64,000 bases of DNA from Isoetes taiwanensis (GCA_021234155.1 JAJEKV010000002.1:41717203-41781202), one strand, 5' to 3'; counted from the first letter of the stretch, positions 44,493 through 56,049 are shown. Notes: generated by a model not told the origin, from the sequence alone. Program-made: numbers and translations.

Positions 44493-44615
44493 TACGAATC
44501 CAATAATGTTGAAGTATAATACCAATAATGTTGAAGTATAATACCAATAATGCTGACGTATAATACCAATAATGCTCACGTATAATACCAATAATGCTGA
44601 AGTATTATACCAATA
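44493..44615 (+). repeat. 22-bp tandem repeat upstream of small gene
   Basis: Five to six copies of ACCAATAATGYTGAAGTATA-AT in direct tandem. They end about 20 bp before the TATA box of the small gene and contain CCAAT words, so they could act as promoter elements. Confidence 0.9.
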
Positions 44616-44628
44616 ATTCTACAACGAC

Positions 44629-44636
44629 TATAAAAG
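44629..44636 (+). promoter_or_regulatory. TATA box of small gene S1
   Basis: TATAAAAG, 31 bp before the ATG at 44,667; this implies a very short 5' leader. Confidence 0.6.
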
Positions 44637-44666
44637 CAGCTCCATTCGGTAAGTCATTCATCTCCC

Positions 44667-44906
44667 ATGGCTTATAATATTTATGAAGATCAGTTTGAGA
44701 CCATTCTTTGCTCCATGAGCTACAATGATATTAATCGCTGCATACATAAAGGTGTTAAGCTGGATCCTTACTTACAATCCAAAGCAGAAGGTCGTGAGTG
44801 TGATTGCCCCGGCCTTACTCGTGTTGTGATCCATCTTCTTTGGGTTCCTGAGCGCCATGCCTACGAGCTGAATGCGATCACAATAGCAGGGATTGATGAT
44901 GAGTGA
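44667..44906 (+). CDS. Small gene S1, 79 aa, paralogue of S2
   Basis: Intact ORF from MAYNIYEDQFETILCS to AITIAGIDDE. Its C-terminal half, RVVIHLLWVPERHAYELNAI, matches DVVIHLIWNPEHGLFMIDRI of S2 at 58,622-58,843; both end in an acidic IDDE/VDDE tail. The shared VVIHL-x-W-x-PE motif and matching size suggest that both are expressed members of one small family. No known domain; no signal peptide or membrane segment. Function unknown. Confidence 0.6.
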   Translation: MAYNIYEDQFETILCSMSYNDINRCIHKGVKLDPYLQSKAEGRECDCPGLTRVVIHLLWVPERHAYELNAITIAGIDDE

Positions 44907-44909
44907 ATC

Positions 44910-46790
44910 ATCGACTCTATAATGCCATCAATATGTAGCATAATAACAGGGGGGTTTTTTTGTATTTTTGTACAGTTTTTCTAATGGTTTTTATATGATT
45001 TGATGGGCGTATTGCACAAGGCCTACTAATTAGTATATCTAGAGTGCGCAATTTTTTTGCATACGCTTGAATTAATTTTAATGCCTCTTTTCAATAGTGT
45101 AAACCCATTACATTTATAATATTTTTTTTTTTTTTTAATAGTTCTATTTTTCCTATTACATTTTATTTTGCTCGACATGCAAAGCTCGAGCAGCTCATTT
45201 TAGGGTTCCTGTTTGCATCTCCAAACTCTGGCTTCAGTATGGCAAAGCATACAGTGGAGTATTTCGGCCAGAAAGTAGGGAATCCCCTTAGTTTTACCTT
45301 GTTCTGCTGCATATTGTCCCGATCCGCGCTTTTTAGAGCCGTACTTGGGATTGTTTTGCTCGTTCTTGATTTAGGGCAAATATGGCGGCCATAGCTGTGA
45401 AAAAGCCTAGCCGAAGTGATGAGGTTGCAAGCCAGAAGTTCAAAGATTGAAAGAGTTGGAGGCTTGCTCTGAGGTAAATACGAATTATAGTTCTGATCCA
45501 GGAAGGATCAGCAGTACTAGTTTTGGAAATTGATTGAAGCCTCTGTTTTGCTCTGTTTTGCCAGCCTCTGAAATTAAACGGTGGGGTTGTAAATAGTGAT
45601 GATCACTGTGCCACGGATTATTACAGGAGCAGATGGTTGCTGGCCTACCCAGTAATCTATGTGTTTTTAAGAGAGAATTGCCATCCAGTGTTTATCTACT
45701 GGGAGACTTCATCTGTACACAGTTTATGTTGAAAGGTTGTCCCTTTTATGTTCATGCTTTCCGTGTGTAAAAAGCATGCAATTTTAACAGTCAAGTCACT
45801 ACAGTGGAGCTATGATACCCTGCATAATGCTTGTTTTTGGTGGAAGCCTTACAAAAGGTAAGATTTGGCCGTCAGAAATTTGTGTGGCATATGTTAAGTA
45901 GTGTTTCATTGTGACAGGTCCTGGGAAGTCTGCCTTAGACTTAAAACAACAGTGACCATTGTTGTTGTTCGACTGTTTTTGGTCCCAGGCAGCTATGGGC
46001 CTTGTGGTGGTGTTCTTGGCGGACAAGCTTCAGCTTCTTCCCGAAAATGATAACATGATCCGTTTTGTCCTTCTGCTGCAGCACTCTATGCCATCTTCTA
46101 TCCTGGCAGGTGAATGTGACAAGTGGGTCTTGCCATTATATCTGATTTTAGTGCACTAATGGAACCTTGACAGGTGCTGTAGCAAGTCTTGTAGGATTTG
46201 CAGAACATGAAGCGTCTGCCATTTTATTTTGGGAGCACATTATTGTGCATTACATTTCGCTGAGCCCAACATTGGGTAGATGAGATAGATAGAGCCTTTG
46301 CATTGATGGTTCTCTTCTTTTCGGGAAGTGGGTGGTGCCCATGAAGCCAATTTTCTAAGCCATTTTTAAATGAGACAGAGGGCCCCACTCACGCTGCCCT
46401 TGTTCCATTCTCGTCACTCCCAAATGTGTCGCCCTCTTGTGCCTTCTTGTCGTCTGTAGACCCCTTTATTGCTCTGGCGTTTGTTGTGGTTGGATTTTTG
46501 AATGTAAATATTTTTGTGGGCCAAAGCGGGTGCACTCCCATCTTATGGTTCCACCGCCTGGTGGAGTAAGTTTCATTTCTTTCATCCAATTCTTCTTGTC
46601 TACTTTTAAGCTTTTTTGCATTCATCTCTTGATATTTCTAAAATGTCTTGACTATTGTTAGATTTGAATTTTTGGATGAAATGAGTGGCCTTTCACATTC
46701 CACAATCAGGCACGAATGGTCTTCCTTTTAATCTCTGCCTTTAACTTTGCACAAATCTGACTTTTGTAAACTAATAGGCACTCTGCATTA
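44910..46790. other. Non-coding stretch
   Basis: AT-rich with homopolymer T runs at 45,120-45,140. Part may be intron or 5' flank of the DPP-IV-like fragment: GTGGGCCAAAGCGGGTGCAC at 46,515 onwards could be a decayed exon, but I cannot confirm it. Confidence 0.4.
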
Positions 46791-46797
46791 TGCTAGG

Positions 46798-46988
46798 TCT
46801 ATGTTCAGGATGTTCCTGATGCAGAATTGCGCCTCGGGGTTGGGAGCATCTCATGGTCTCCAATTATTGATCCTCAATTATCACCAGATGGTTCCTCCAT
46901 AGCTTATGTGCGAGATGATGAGATTTTTGTGGTGCCTATAACATCTAGAGAGCCTAAACAGATCACGTTTGGGGCCTGCATGGGAAAG
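46798..46988 (+). pseudogene. Single exon of a DPP-IV-like peptidase
   Basis: Exon between acceptor GCTAG and donor AAG|GTAACG. It encodes VYVQDVPDAELRLGVGS, DPQLSPDGSSIAYVRDDEIF, VVPITSREPKQITFGA: blade repeats of the N-terminal beta-propeller of dipeptidyl-peptidase IV (PF00930) in plant prolyl-oligopeptidase-family proteins. The catalytic alpha/beta-hydrolase part and neighbouring exons are not in reach. Only this exon is clear, so it is a gene fragment or an isolated exon of a disrupted gene. Confidence 0.7.
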
Positions 46989-47139
46989 GTAACGCCTGGG
47001 GATTGTACCTGCTGTTGGGGGAGATGTAACATCGGCAGATATCTGCTGTGGAGTACACGAAGAAGAAGAGTATCTTGCATGCGTTTCCTGGATGCCAGAC
47101 ATCTCTCTGATGGTTCAAGTCTAGAGTCGTGATCACACT

Positions 47140-47880
47140 AAAACCAAACTATTAATAAAAACAATTCAAAAACTGGACATCGTGAGCGGAAAGTGAAATA
47201 TACGTAAACTTATCTGATTGTTTCACCCCTTTGCATAAGGGCAGACTTTTGCATTGCAAAGAGAAATAAAGGTTTTATAGTTCTACACAAGATATGTTGC
47301 CATCTCTTTGTTTCCCTAAGGGCCCGAAGGGCCCAAAAGTTTTTTTAATACAACAACCAACACATAACTACCATTAACATTAATTTAACTTAAACCATTG
47401 CATCTAACATTTTTAAATTACAATCCCCCTGAAACCCCCTTTGGTTTGGGTGCATATTCACACGGGGGTTACGTAGGGCAGCGAGAGCCCCTAAAAACTT
47501 ACAATACATGTACAAAATTAACACCATTAAGTACATTCCCTCAAATCTTATAGTATTTTGCAAATTTTAATATACAGTATACAAAAATTTGTACATGCAT
47601 ACCCCACAAACGAGGATTGCTATGTACGGTCCAGATCAAGGAATAAAGGGCAAATATGCCCATCCGACAGCTCTCGTTGCCCGGAGTAACCCCCTGTGTG
47701 CATCTAAATTATATGTATGCCATCAATAATGTGTGCATCAGATGTAATGATGTGTATTAAACACCTATTATAAAAGATGTAAGGATGTTAGTATAAGCAT
47801 AATGGAAGCTAATTGATGTATCGACAACGTATTAATTGTCCAAAATGCTTAAGTATTATAGCACAAGAAATTACATACAT
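47140..47880. other. Non-coding stretch
   Basis: No gene found. Lies 3' of the transposase gene on the minus strand and could contain its terminator and element end; no inverted terminus was identified. Confidence 0.4.
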
Positions 47881-47882
47881 GA

Positions 47883-50247
47883 TTATCGAGAACATGACTG
47901 AGATTGAGAGCTTTTAGCTAATGCTATGTCCCCCCACATGTCAACAATGTATTTTGGAATCTGAACAGTCTTCGGTCTTTTGCCATTTGCATCCCATGCA
48001 TAATGTATGGCATCTAACTTCTCATACCTTGATGGATCTGATGGATTGGGTCGCCAACGTTTAGTTAAGCAACCTGTATAGTCACGACCAACAGGCATCC
48101 ACCATGATACATAAATGTGACCATAATTGGTAGACTCTGGATCTAGGATGGCATCTTCTTCTGTAAAGCCCAACCACGTTGGAGTTTCATCGTCTCCAGG
48201 TCGGACTAAAACGAACATACCTTTCGTAACATGTGCATGAGGATCAAACTCATCCATAGGCAACACTGGACGCCCATCTGCTGGCCCACAATACGTAGGC
48301 AAAGGTCTTACAAGCACAGCGGCTTCATCGACCTCTGGAGTAAATGCAGCTTGTAGAGGTTCTTGCCTTGTACGCAACCAAAAGTTGTCATTTTGAGGTC
48401 GTCCTGGAGATACATCTTCCAAACACAAAAGAATCTCGTTCCAGTAATCCATAGTTGCTTTGTACTGTCGTGCAAACACACTATCTTCCTGATTTTTGCA
48501 GAAGGAATTCCATAATGCTATGTACTTGCTGATGCTGTCTGCCAGGCCAGGGAGATCTTTCAATGTCTTCCTTGGAGGGATATTTTTAGGCACCCCTGTT
48601 GGTAACGTTGGCTCACCATTTTCATCCTCCTTCCACATTCTTATTCCTTTTTCTGGAATCCACTCTTTATGGGTTGGCCGCATCTTATATTGCATAATGG
48701 GCCATTTCCCATCCATTTTAAATCGGAATAGCAATGGGTCGGTATGGTCTGTTAGACGTTGGCCTTTATCAGGGATATATCCCTTGACAAAGCCTTTCCA
48801 ATCTGGAACTTCATCCACAAAATATGGAACAGGAGACTTTGCATTGCACTTGCTAAACAAGTAAAGCAACTCAGGCAAAGTTAGAGCATCCGATGAACTC
48901 ATTAACGTCGAAAAGTTCCCAAACAATGCATCAATATTGTCATGAGTATGCCCAACCATCATGAAGCCAACCTGAATCTCATCGAATACCTTAAGCCATG
49001 TCAAATAAGAGAGGTAGGAGAACACATATCTATTTTTATTTTGACCCGATGCATTATCCAACGTAAGTAGAGATTCCGAGGAAGAGGATTGAAGCCTTCT
49101 AAGTTGGCAGTAGAAGATGAAGGCATCTTCTCTTGTGTCTGCGCTATCTTATGCTGCAGTGGTCGAGTATCTTTTAGGGCTTGCATCAATTTGCAATCTG
49201 TAGTTCTGCTTCCACACAGATCACCGCACTTGTCTTCTTCCGGCAACTCAAGATAGTGTAGGATCCTAGAGAGTGACCCAACATGAAAGTTTGAGTCATC
49301 CTTCCAAAGATCAAGAGAGAAATGGCCATAAGCCCGTCCACCATGACCATGTGTCAATGCTCCTGTCAAGCTGCTCTTCAAGCGATCTCCTCTCCAAACA
49401 GATTTTGCGAGATGGTGACTTCTTGGTGTGAGTGTTTTGACCTGATCCATCTTATCATGTATTATGCAAAGGTGACTTTCTGGTGAACGATGTGATAATG
49501 CACGCCAATGCCAATATTGACTCCTACAGGAATGTTGTTCCAACATATGTGCCCGCCGTTGAATTGAAAGGTTGCGCCTCTCCCTTGTATCTTTTGTTCT
49601 TTCCAATTTTTGCTTGATGACTACACATATGTTACACTTGGAGAATGCTGTATTTTTGCTATCTTTGACGTCTGGAAACTCTTTCTTCCAAATATTCTAA
49701 AAAGAGGGTAAGGTTACACTCTTTCCTGTCAATTCTTCCACCACGGCACCCACTTCCTTATGTATGCTCTTCTTATTAAGGATGGAAGGAAGTTTGCGAA
49801 CATATTCTCCCTTATATCATCCTTTCCTTTTTTGCTTCTATGTGGAATGCTCTCCGCATTCTCACTAATGAAGGTATCAAGCACACTTTCTGTAGCTAGT
49901 GTCACAGATCTAGGCTTCTTAGAGCCTGTATTACCATGCTCCGCCCGTTTTCCACCTAACTCGAACCTCTTCCTCCAACTATAAAACGTAGACTGAGCAA
50001 CTCCTAGAGCCACACGCCATGCGAATTGACAGCACTCCACTCCAAAGACCACTACTTTCGCCTCCGACTGCCCTGTATAAGTTACACTCAACACATCAAA
50101 AACAAGCGTAATCCTGACACTGCTTGATTGAGAATAAAATTCTTTTCTTAAGGCACATACTTGCTCTCGGCTCCGTTTTTTTTGACACATTCGCCCTTGC
50201 AAAGATGTTGATTTTAGAGCACTCTTGATTGACTTGGAAGCGCACAT
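47883..50247 (-). pseudogene. DUF7869-type transposase-like gene
   Basis: Minus-strand protein in three broken pieces. N-terminal part (50,247-49,729): VALGVAQSTFYSWRKRFELG, a helix-turn-helix-like segment, then DTFISENAESIPHR. Middle (49,606-49,080): CxxC pair (FSKCNICVVIK), LCIIHDKMDQVKTLTPRSHH, ALTHGHGGRAYGHFSLDLW. C-terminal part (49,061-47,883): LDNASGQNKNRYVFSYL and VGFMMVGHTHDNIDALFG, the DUF7869 signature with Asp and His of an RNase H-like fold, then a BAH-like tail (VTKGMFVLVRPGDDETPTWL, YVSWWMPVGRDY). Such proteins are common in transposons of non-seed plants and other eukaryotes. Frame breaks near 49,060 and 49,700 disable it. Confidence 0.65.
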
Positions 50248-50469
50248 CCTCTCCTCGCCTTGCTATCCCCTTTGGTTCCCTCCTCGACCCTCTTCACATA
50301 TGTATATTTCCTTTTCCTCTTGAATTGCTTCTCAACATCAGCTTCCAAGCACTCAACTTCGAGTCATCCTGCTTAGAGAGCAGCTCGAGCTTGTAAATGT
50401 TGTGAAACTGTCCTACCATCATGAAGCAAAACATCATGGGTCTCCCAGGGTTACTAAATCATAGCTATA

Positions 50470-51183
50470 GGCCTCTCAAAGACAAGCATGACATGACCTG
50501 ATATTTTGGTTTCCCATTGGATCTATTATGTTACCCACTGAAAGCCCGACCTTTGATACACCCAAGAACTCATCGTCTATAGCATCCTGAGGATCACTAA
50601 AGACTATATTCGCCTCCGAATATTTAGATCCAATGCAGGAGTGAAGAATGTAGCATGGCAAACCTAGTAGATCTGTTCTGGAGTAGTAGACTGTCTCATC
50701 TTCAGGCTTAAACAACCTGAGACCAAGACGGGCAGCTAGATTCTCATGACCTCCAATCTCCTCTACTATCTCGTCTTCTTCATTTGTTGTCTTTGTGTTG
50801 CTTGGTTCACCACACGATTGAGCAAAGGAAACCCGATGTCCCGCTGGCTACTCTTGATGGATGGTGGACTACTAGATGAATCCTCTTGTGAAGAGGGCAA
50901 ATTGAGGGATCTCGAAGACATATCTTCACTTAAGGGCCACTCATTTTGTTTTACATCCCTCTTAGGCCACTGAATGAATGTGCCTACTGCTTCACCAATG
51001 TTATCTGCCCCTCCGCAGGGGACTGGAAGCTCTGTCGATGGGATCACGGACTCCGTGACCTCAATTGCTACATTTGAAGGATCTATTTCCTTCCCATGAA
51101 GAGTGGTTCTATTCAAAATATGCCCCCGGGCAACAATTGTCCTTCCGACGAATAGGTTGTACAGGGGAAAATTGAACCTGTTT
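50470..51183 (-). pseudogene. DUF8039-like transposon ORF fragment
   Basis: The frame from 51,183: FVGRTIVARGHIL, TTLHGKEIDPSNVAIEVTES, IPSTELPVPCGG, GEAVGTFIQWPKRDVK. This is the DUF8039 pattern (A.G.V ... V.V ... LP.P ... A.GTFI.WP) of plant transposon proteins. It continues with KPEDETVYYSRTDLLGLPCY, IVFSDPQDAIDDEFLGVSKV to about 50,476. It lies upstream of the DUF7869 gene on the same strand and probably belongs to the same element. Confidence 0.5.
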
Positions 51184-51300
51184 CAATCAAGCAAGGCGAA
51201 ACTTTTTAGAACATATGAATTAGACGAAAAATAAGCAATAAACAAGTAAAAGTGGCGCCATTTAGTACAGAAGACAAACTTTTGGTCTAACTTTGGAGCT

Positions 51301-51602
51301 AAATGGCGCCATGGCGCCATTTGGTCGAAACAGAGAACACTTGGATCAAATGGCGCCATGGCGCCATTTGATCCAAATTCACACCCATGGCACCGTGATA
51401 GGTGTGAATTTGGAACAAATAGCGCCATGGCGCCATTTGATCGAAGTGTGCACCGTTTTGTCCAAATGGCCATGGCGCCATTTAGCTCCAAATTCACACA
51501 ATTTCAACCTTGCACCATTTTCAACCAAATGGCGCTATGGCGCCATTGACCAATACACCATTTTAAGGGTATTTGGAATAGAATGGCGCCCTGGCGCCAT
51601 TT
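51301..51602. repeat. Type-A palindromes, cluster 1 (six copies)
   Basis: Copies at 51,301-51,322, 51,348-51,369, 51,418-51,439, 51,464-51,483, 51,527-51,548 and 51,581-51,602. Consensus core ATGGCGCCATGGCGCCAT flanked by AA and TT; each is a near-perfect palindrome made of two GGCGCC words. Spacing is irregular (46-70 bp) and the DNA between them is not simply tandem. They lie between the transposase-like gene and gene A. Open frames across them (MAPWRHL repeats) have no meaning. Confidence 0.95.
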
Positions 51603-52049
51603 GATCCAAGTGGGTGACATGAAGCGATTTGGCTTAGCTCCATCACAAAATCAACACGAGGTGCCTATGTTATGCATTCTTGCTCCCATTGCTGTATATG
51701 TGTCAATAAGAGCAGGCATGCATAACATGGGCACCCCATGCCAACTCGCAAGTGAAGCCAAGTTTACGGTCCTAGCGTTATGAAATTCAGCATTTGAACA
51801 CGCTTATACACCTACCGTAACATAATTCCTACCGTAAATAGTGGACTTACTTGATATTAGATAGATCCATGGTGGTATGTACTCGAAAGCAAAGAGATGG
51901 AACAGAAAAAGAAGCTAATCCCGCCAGATGAATTCGCAGAGAACTGAAATAAGAAGAAGAAAGCGCCAAGAATCACACGGGATTTCTGTGGAGCCAAGAA
52001 GAAAGCGCCGACAAAGATGCATGCGCCTTTGCAAAGTTTCGCCACGCTG

Positions 52050-52500
52050 GCGCTGAAAAAGTAAATAATATTTATGCTGGCGGCAATTGAAAACGAACAG
52101 GCGGATTCGAAAGCGCCTGAACCGTGCACGAAAACGTCTGCGTCGTGGCATGGTCGCCTTAAGAGGGAGAACGGCGACAAAGAGGGAGCTTTAAATGCAA
52201 AGTACAATTTTAAAAGCGGACCATTCGACTTTGGACAAGTGGCAACCAAATTTCAATTTACTGGTGGAATTTTAAATTTTGTGGTGGCAAATTTTCAAAT
52301 TACGGGCGGATTTTTGAATTCTATGTTCAAATTTGGGCTGGGGGTAGAGGGCGGAAATATTCGAATTTCAAAATTCAATTTTGGGCGGGCATGGGCGACT
52401 GGACCGCCACGGGCATGGGCGGGCATGCCCGCCTGGACCGCCACTGGCATCGGCGGGCATGGGCGGCTTGGCGGGCATGGGCGCACGGACAGCCATGGGC
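52050..52500 (+). other. GGGCGGGCATGGGCG-rich block
   Basis: Alternating GC- and AAATTT-rich DNA, ending in degenerate tandem words GGCGGGCATGGGC at about 52,383-52,490. No convincing gene; probably 5' flank of gene A. Confidence 0.6.
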
Positions 52501-52891
52501 CCTAGCTGCCCGCTTTGTGGTATACAAGCGAGCGGCCGGCCAAAGTTAGTTATGCCCCTTTGTTTTTCTGGAGGACCTCATTTGCGCTTTCGTTTCGAAT
52601 TCCAGCTCTCAGCGCCTCGACCCTAGCCCGGCGCCCGGCCTACTACGCCCGGCGCCTAAGCGCCAAACGCCTCCGGGGAGCCTTGTTTCGCCCTCTGTTT
52701 TTAGTATTTTCCGGCGCCATTTCCCCACAGTTCATCGCTTCACTCCATCAAGCTACACACCAGTTTCCGGGCCAAATTTAAGGCGCTCGAAATGGAATGG
52801 ACAATTCTGGAGCTACTCAGAATGTGGAGACAGCGGCTAGTACACCGCAAGGCACAGTTATGTCATCTACTTGCAGTGCTTCCTTTGGCCG

Positions 52892-53547
52892 AAATGGCGC
52901 CGCCGCGCCATTTCGAATCTTGTTGCTGAATTTGGGTCCTGCAGTTGATAAATGGCGCCATGGCGCCATTTGATGTCCATTAGCTTACATTAGGCTCTTG
53001 TTGTTGGCAAATGGCGCCATTTGATGTCCATTAGCTTACATTAGGCTCTTGTTGTTGACAAATGGCGCCATCGCGCCATTTGATGTCCATTAGCTTACAT
53101 TAGGCTCTTGTTGTTGGCAAATGGCGCCATCGCGCCATTTGTTGTCTAGTCTTAAACTAGTGGCTTGTTGTTGAGAAATGGCGCCGTCGTGCCATTTGAT
53201 GTCCATTAGCTTACATTAGGCTCTTGTTGTTGGCAAATGGCGCCATGGCGCCATTTGATGTCCATTAGCTTACATTAGGCTCTTGTTGTTGGCAAATGGC
53301 GCCATCGCGCCATTTGATGTCTAGTCAAACTAGTGGCTTGTTGTTGAGAAATGGCGCCGTCGTGCCATTTGATGTCCATTAGCTTACATTAGGGACCTGT
53401 GGTTGACAAATGGCGTCATGGCGCCGTTTAATGTTCATTAGCTTACATTAGGGTATTGTTGTTGGCAAATGGTCTTGTACTGCATGCGAACTGCTTCCAT
53501 GTGCTTATGCAATGAACTCAGATGCAAATGGCGCCATGGCGCCATTT
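52892..53547. repeat. Type-A palindromes, cluster 2, in a ~59-bp minisatellite
   Basis: About ten palindromes in the first intron of gene A, most carried in a tandem unit of about 59 bp (palindrome, GATGTCCATTAGCTTACATT, AGGCTCTTGTTGTTGGC). Palindrome cores vary compensatorily: GGCGCC-ATG, -ATC, -GTC; one copy (near 53,011) has only a half. Further isolated copies at 52,892 and 53,526. Confidence 0.95.
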
Positions 53548-53958
53548 GCTTGGTCGTCTGGTCTGTCTACTAGTTTCAGTCAGAGTTATTGATGCCTTTG
53601 TTACTGATGCTTCTTTGTTGCAGCTGTGCTACGTTCAGAAACACAATTTCAATCCGACCAGACTATCATGCTGACAGATAGGAACTGGTGCATGGAAATA
53701 ATGCGGGTGAGCCCCTCCACCTCTGCCAGAAACACATTAAAGGATGTTAGTTATTAGTTCAGGAAAAGCATTAGTTTGTAATAAGCTTAGACAGCATTGC
53801 GACCAAAATGTTTGTGCAGAGTGTTACATATACATATGCATAGGTAAGCGTTTATTCCCAGCATTAAGAGCTTCGTTTGTGGACGTGTATTAGACTAGAC
53901 ATTTATGCAAACAGACACACGAAAAGTACTAACAAAGCTGGTCTAACTAAACACTAAC

Positions 53959-54198
53959 CTTCTGGTCTCTGGTCCTAACTATCTCTGCACCTGCGAACTT
54001 GTCCGTAAGACGAATGAGGAAACACCCTAATGCTTCATCGCAATGAAAAGTCCCATCATGTGTCCCAATGCGCTTGGGCTTCAAGGAGACACCGGCCACT
54101 CCAGCATATGCATTCATCCCTGAATCGGCGAAAGCACGAAGCAAAGAATCGGAGGCCCAACTCGCAAGAACCCCGACGGAAGGCGGATGACCGAGCAT
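53959..54198 (-). pseudogene. MYG1: First exon of a MYG1-like gene
   Basis: Antisense within the second intron of gene A. ATG at 54,198, an N-terminal leader that could be an organelle-targeting peptide, then KRIGTHDGTFHCDEALGCFL, IRLTDKFAGAEIVRTRDQK up to a GT donor (AAG|GTTAGT at 53,958). GTHxGTFHCDEALGC is the start of MYG1/UPF0160 proteins, DHH-type RNA exonucleases of nucleus and mitochondria, and contains the metal-binding H and D. The next exons are not found downstream on the minus strand, so this is a first exon alone: captured or cut off. Confidence 0.8.
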
Positions 54199-54949
54199 TT
54201 ACAGGCAGCAGCCGGTTTTAGCGAATATCAAGATATGCTAGGTATATGCCAAAGATATACTTGAATATGCCCACATACCCACATAAACGAGGGTTTGCCC
54301 CCCTAGGGGCAACCCAAAAAATCGATACTGAATCATAAATGGATAAACTTGAATATTTAACTCAAGTAGTTATGATAAGAACCCGATACTAGCCTATGAC
54401 CCTATGTTGAACAGGCTCGAAAGGAGACTGCAGAAGAGAGCTCACCTTTCGATAAAGGAGACGGCCCCGTGCCGTTTAAATTTACCAGGTATATCTTGGT
54501 TAACATGAGGTTGACTAGCAAGAGCGGGCGCGAAGATTGGATCAGGGTGGTCTGTGAAGACACTGTGCAGCAGAGAATAATAGTCTACTATGTGGACTGG
54601 AAGTTCTATGATCCCACAATAATGTCTGCTAGTATCGCAAATGTAGCTGGTTCGGCGAGAAAGCAAGGCTGGGCTCGCCATCATACAAATGACTTTGAAG
54701 AAGCCGATATCGCTGGTCCACAAGAAATCTTGAGGGGTTTTATGATTCTTCGCAATCGCTTGAACGAAGTCGAAGAACTCCGCTTCATTCGCTGTCAAGG
54801 CATTAGCCCAACAGAAACTACCCCATTGTGGACACGGGCGGGCTGAAATCCGTTAGCAGGAAGAAGACAAAACCTAAGGAGGCAGCTGCAGCTGCACCCG
54901 AAAAAGACTCCTCATCTGCTACTGAGGAAGTTGACCAGGAAGCTGAGCA

Positions 54950-55260
54950 AGGAAAGTAGGCGGACAAGGGGAAAGTGAAGAGAAAGGATCACGAAAGATC
55001 CCGAGAAGGAAAAGAAAGAGAAGAAGGAAAGGAAAGAAAAGGAAAAGAAAGAAAAGAAGGACAGAAGAAGAAAGACAAGAAAGACAAGGAAAAAGGACGG
55101 AAAGGGCGGAAGGAAGAACAAAGGGACAGAAAAAGGACGGAGAGGAAAGGGAATCGAGGCAATAGAAGGGAAAAAGAAGAAGAAGCACAGTTTGAGACCT
55201 CCGAGAAGGAGAGAACACCTAAAAAACAGAGGGAGAGAGACTCTGACTCAAGTCCTCGGC
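54950..55260 (+). other. Lys/Glu-rich linker of gene A
   Basis: A low-complexity purine-rich coding stretch (KRKDHERSREGKEREEG...) between the N-terminal and ParB-like domains. Gene B has a shorter linker at the same place (VKDKEEASSKGKETTE). Purine-rich expansion explains part of the size difference. Confidence 0.6.
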
Positions 55261-56049
55261 TGAAGTGGTGGTGAAGTTCCTCCAAGCCCACCACATATCC
55301 AAGATTCTCAAGGGCACACCGCCAAAAGGGTCCCCATTAAGAAGCCGTGAGCCAAAGAAGCTAACCTTAAGAATAGCTCAAAGACTTGCTCGAGGTGCCT
55401 CGCAAATCTTAAGGTGGAAAGATCGAAGAGGAGAAGACGGCAGAGAACACGCTACGTAAGATCATTGACCACCCAATCTTTTTTCCTCCGGGCATCACAT
55501 TTATAAAACGAATAAACGTGTTCAAATTTATATCAAGGGGCCTGCAAATCGACATCTAGGCCAAGAAATATGGAGCACGTGAAGACCTTAGTGGAATCCT
55601 TTCAAAGAGATCCACATCCGGTGTTCACTTCTGCGGACGTGATTCCATTCAATCCCCTCACAAAGAAACTACATCCTTGGAAAACTGAGGATGACCTCAT
55701 GGGGATGCACTTTTACATAGTGAATGGCAAACATTCTGTTATGGCCTTCGGCTTGTATGTAAAAGACTTCGGCACACAAATAAGTCCCAAGAACAAATGG
55801 CAAAGATTTATGAGTATCGGAATTGCCGAAGTCTTGTCCGCACGGTGGGCGAGCAAAGAGTGCCTCGCAGGCTTCGGTTGTGAAGTCAATGATATCGCTG
55901 CCAAGACTATCTTCAAGGAGCCTTTCATTGATAAAATAGCCCACCTGCGGCAACAATATGCTCTTTGCGGGAAGCCCGATCCATCGGGACGCGGGCAATC
56001 TCGCTCAGAACCATACAAGGTACATCGTGTTTTAATTTTCTGCTAGATT

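Noticed and set aside
51183-51604. Open frames with repeated MAPWRHL or GAMAPF peptides
   Set aside because: They read through the GGCGCC palindromes in several frames and on both strands at once, as expected of repeat DNA.
52892-53547. CRISPR array
   Set aside because: Regular palindromic repeats resemble one, but spacers are themselves repeated, the host is eukaryotic and no cas gene is present.
54912-55294. Minus-strand Phe/Ser/Leu-rich open frames
   Set aside because: Shadows of the Lys/Glu-rich linker of gene A.
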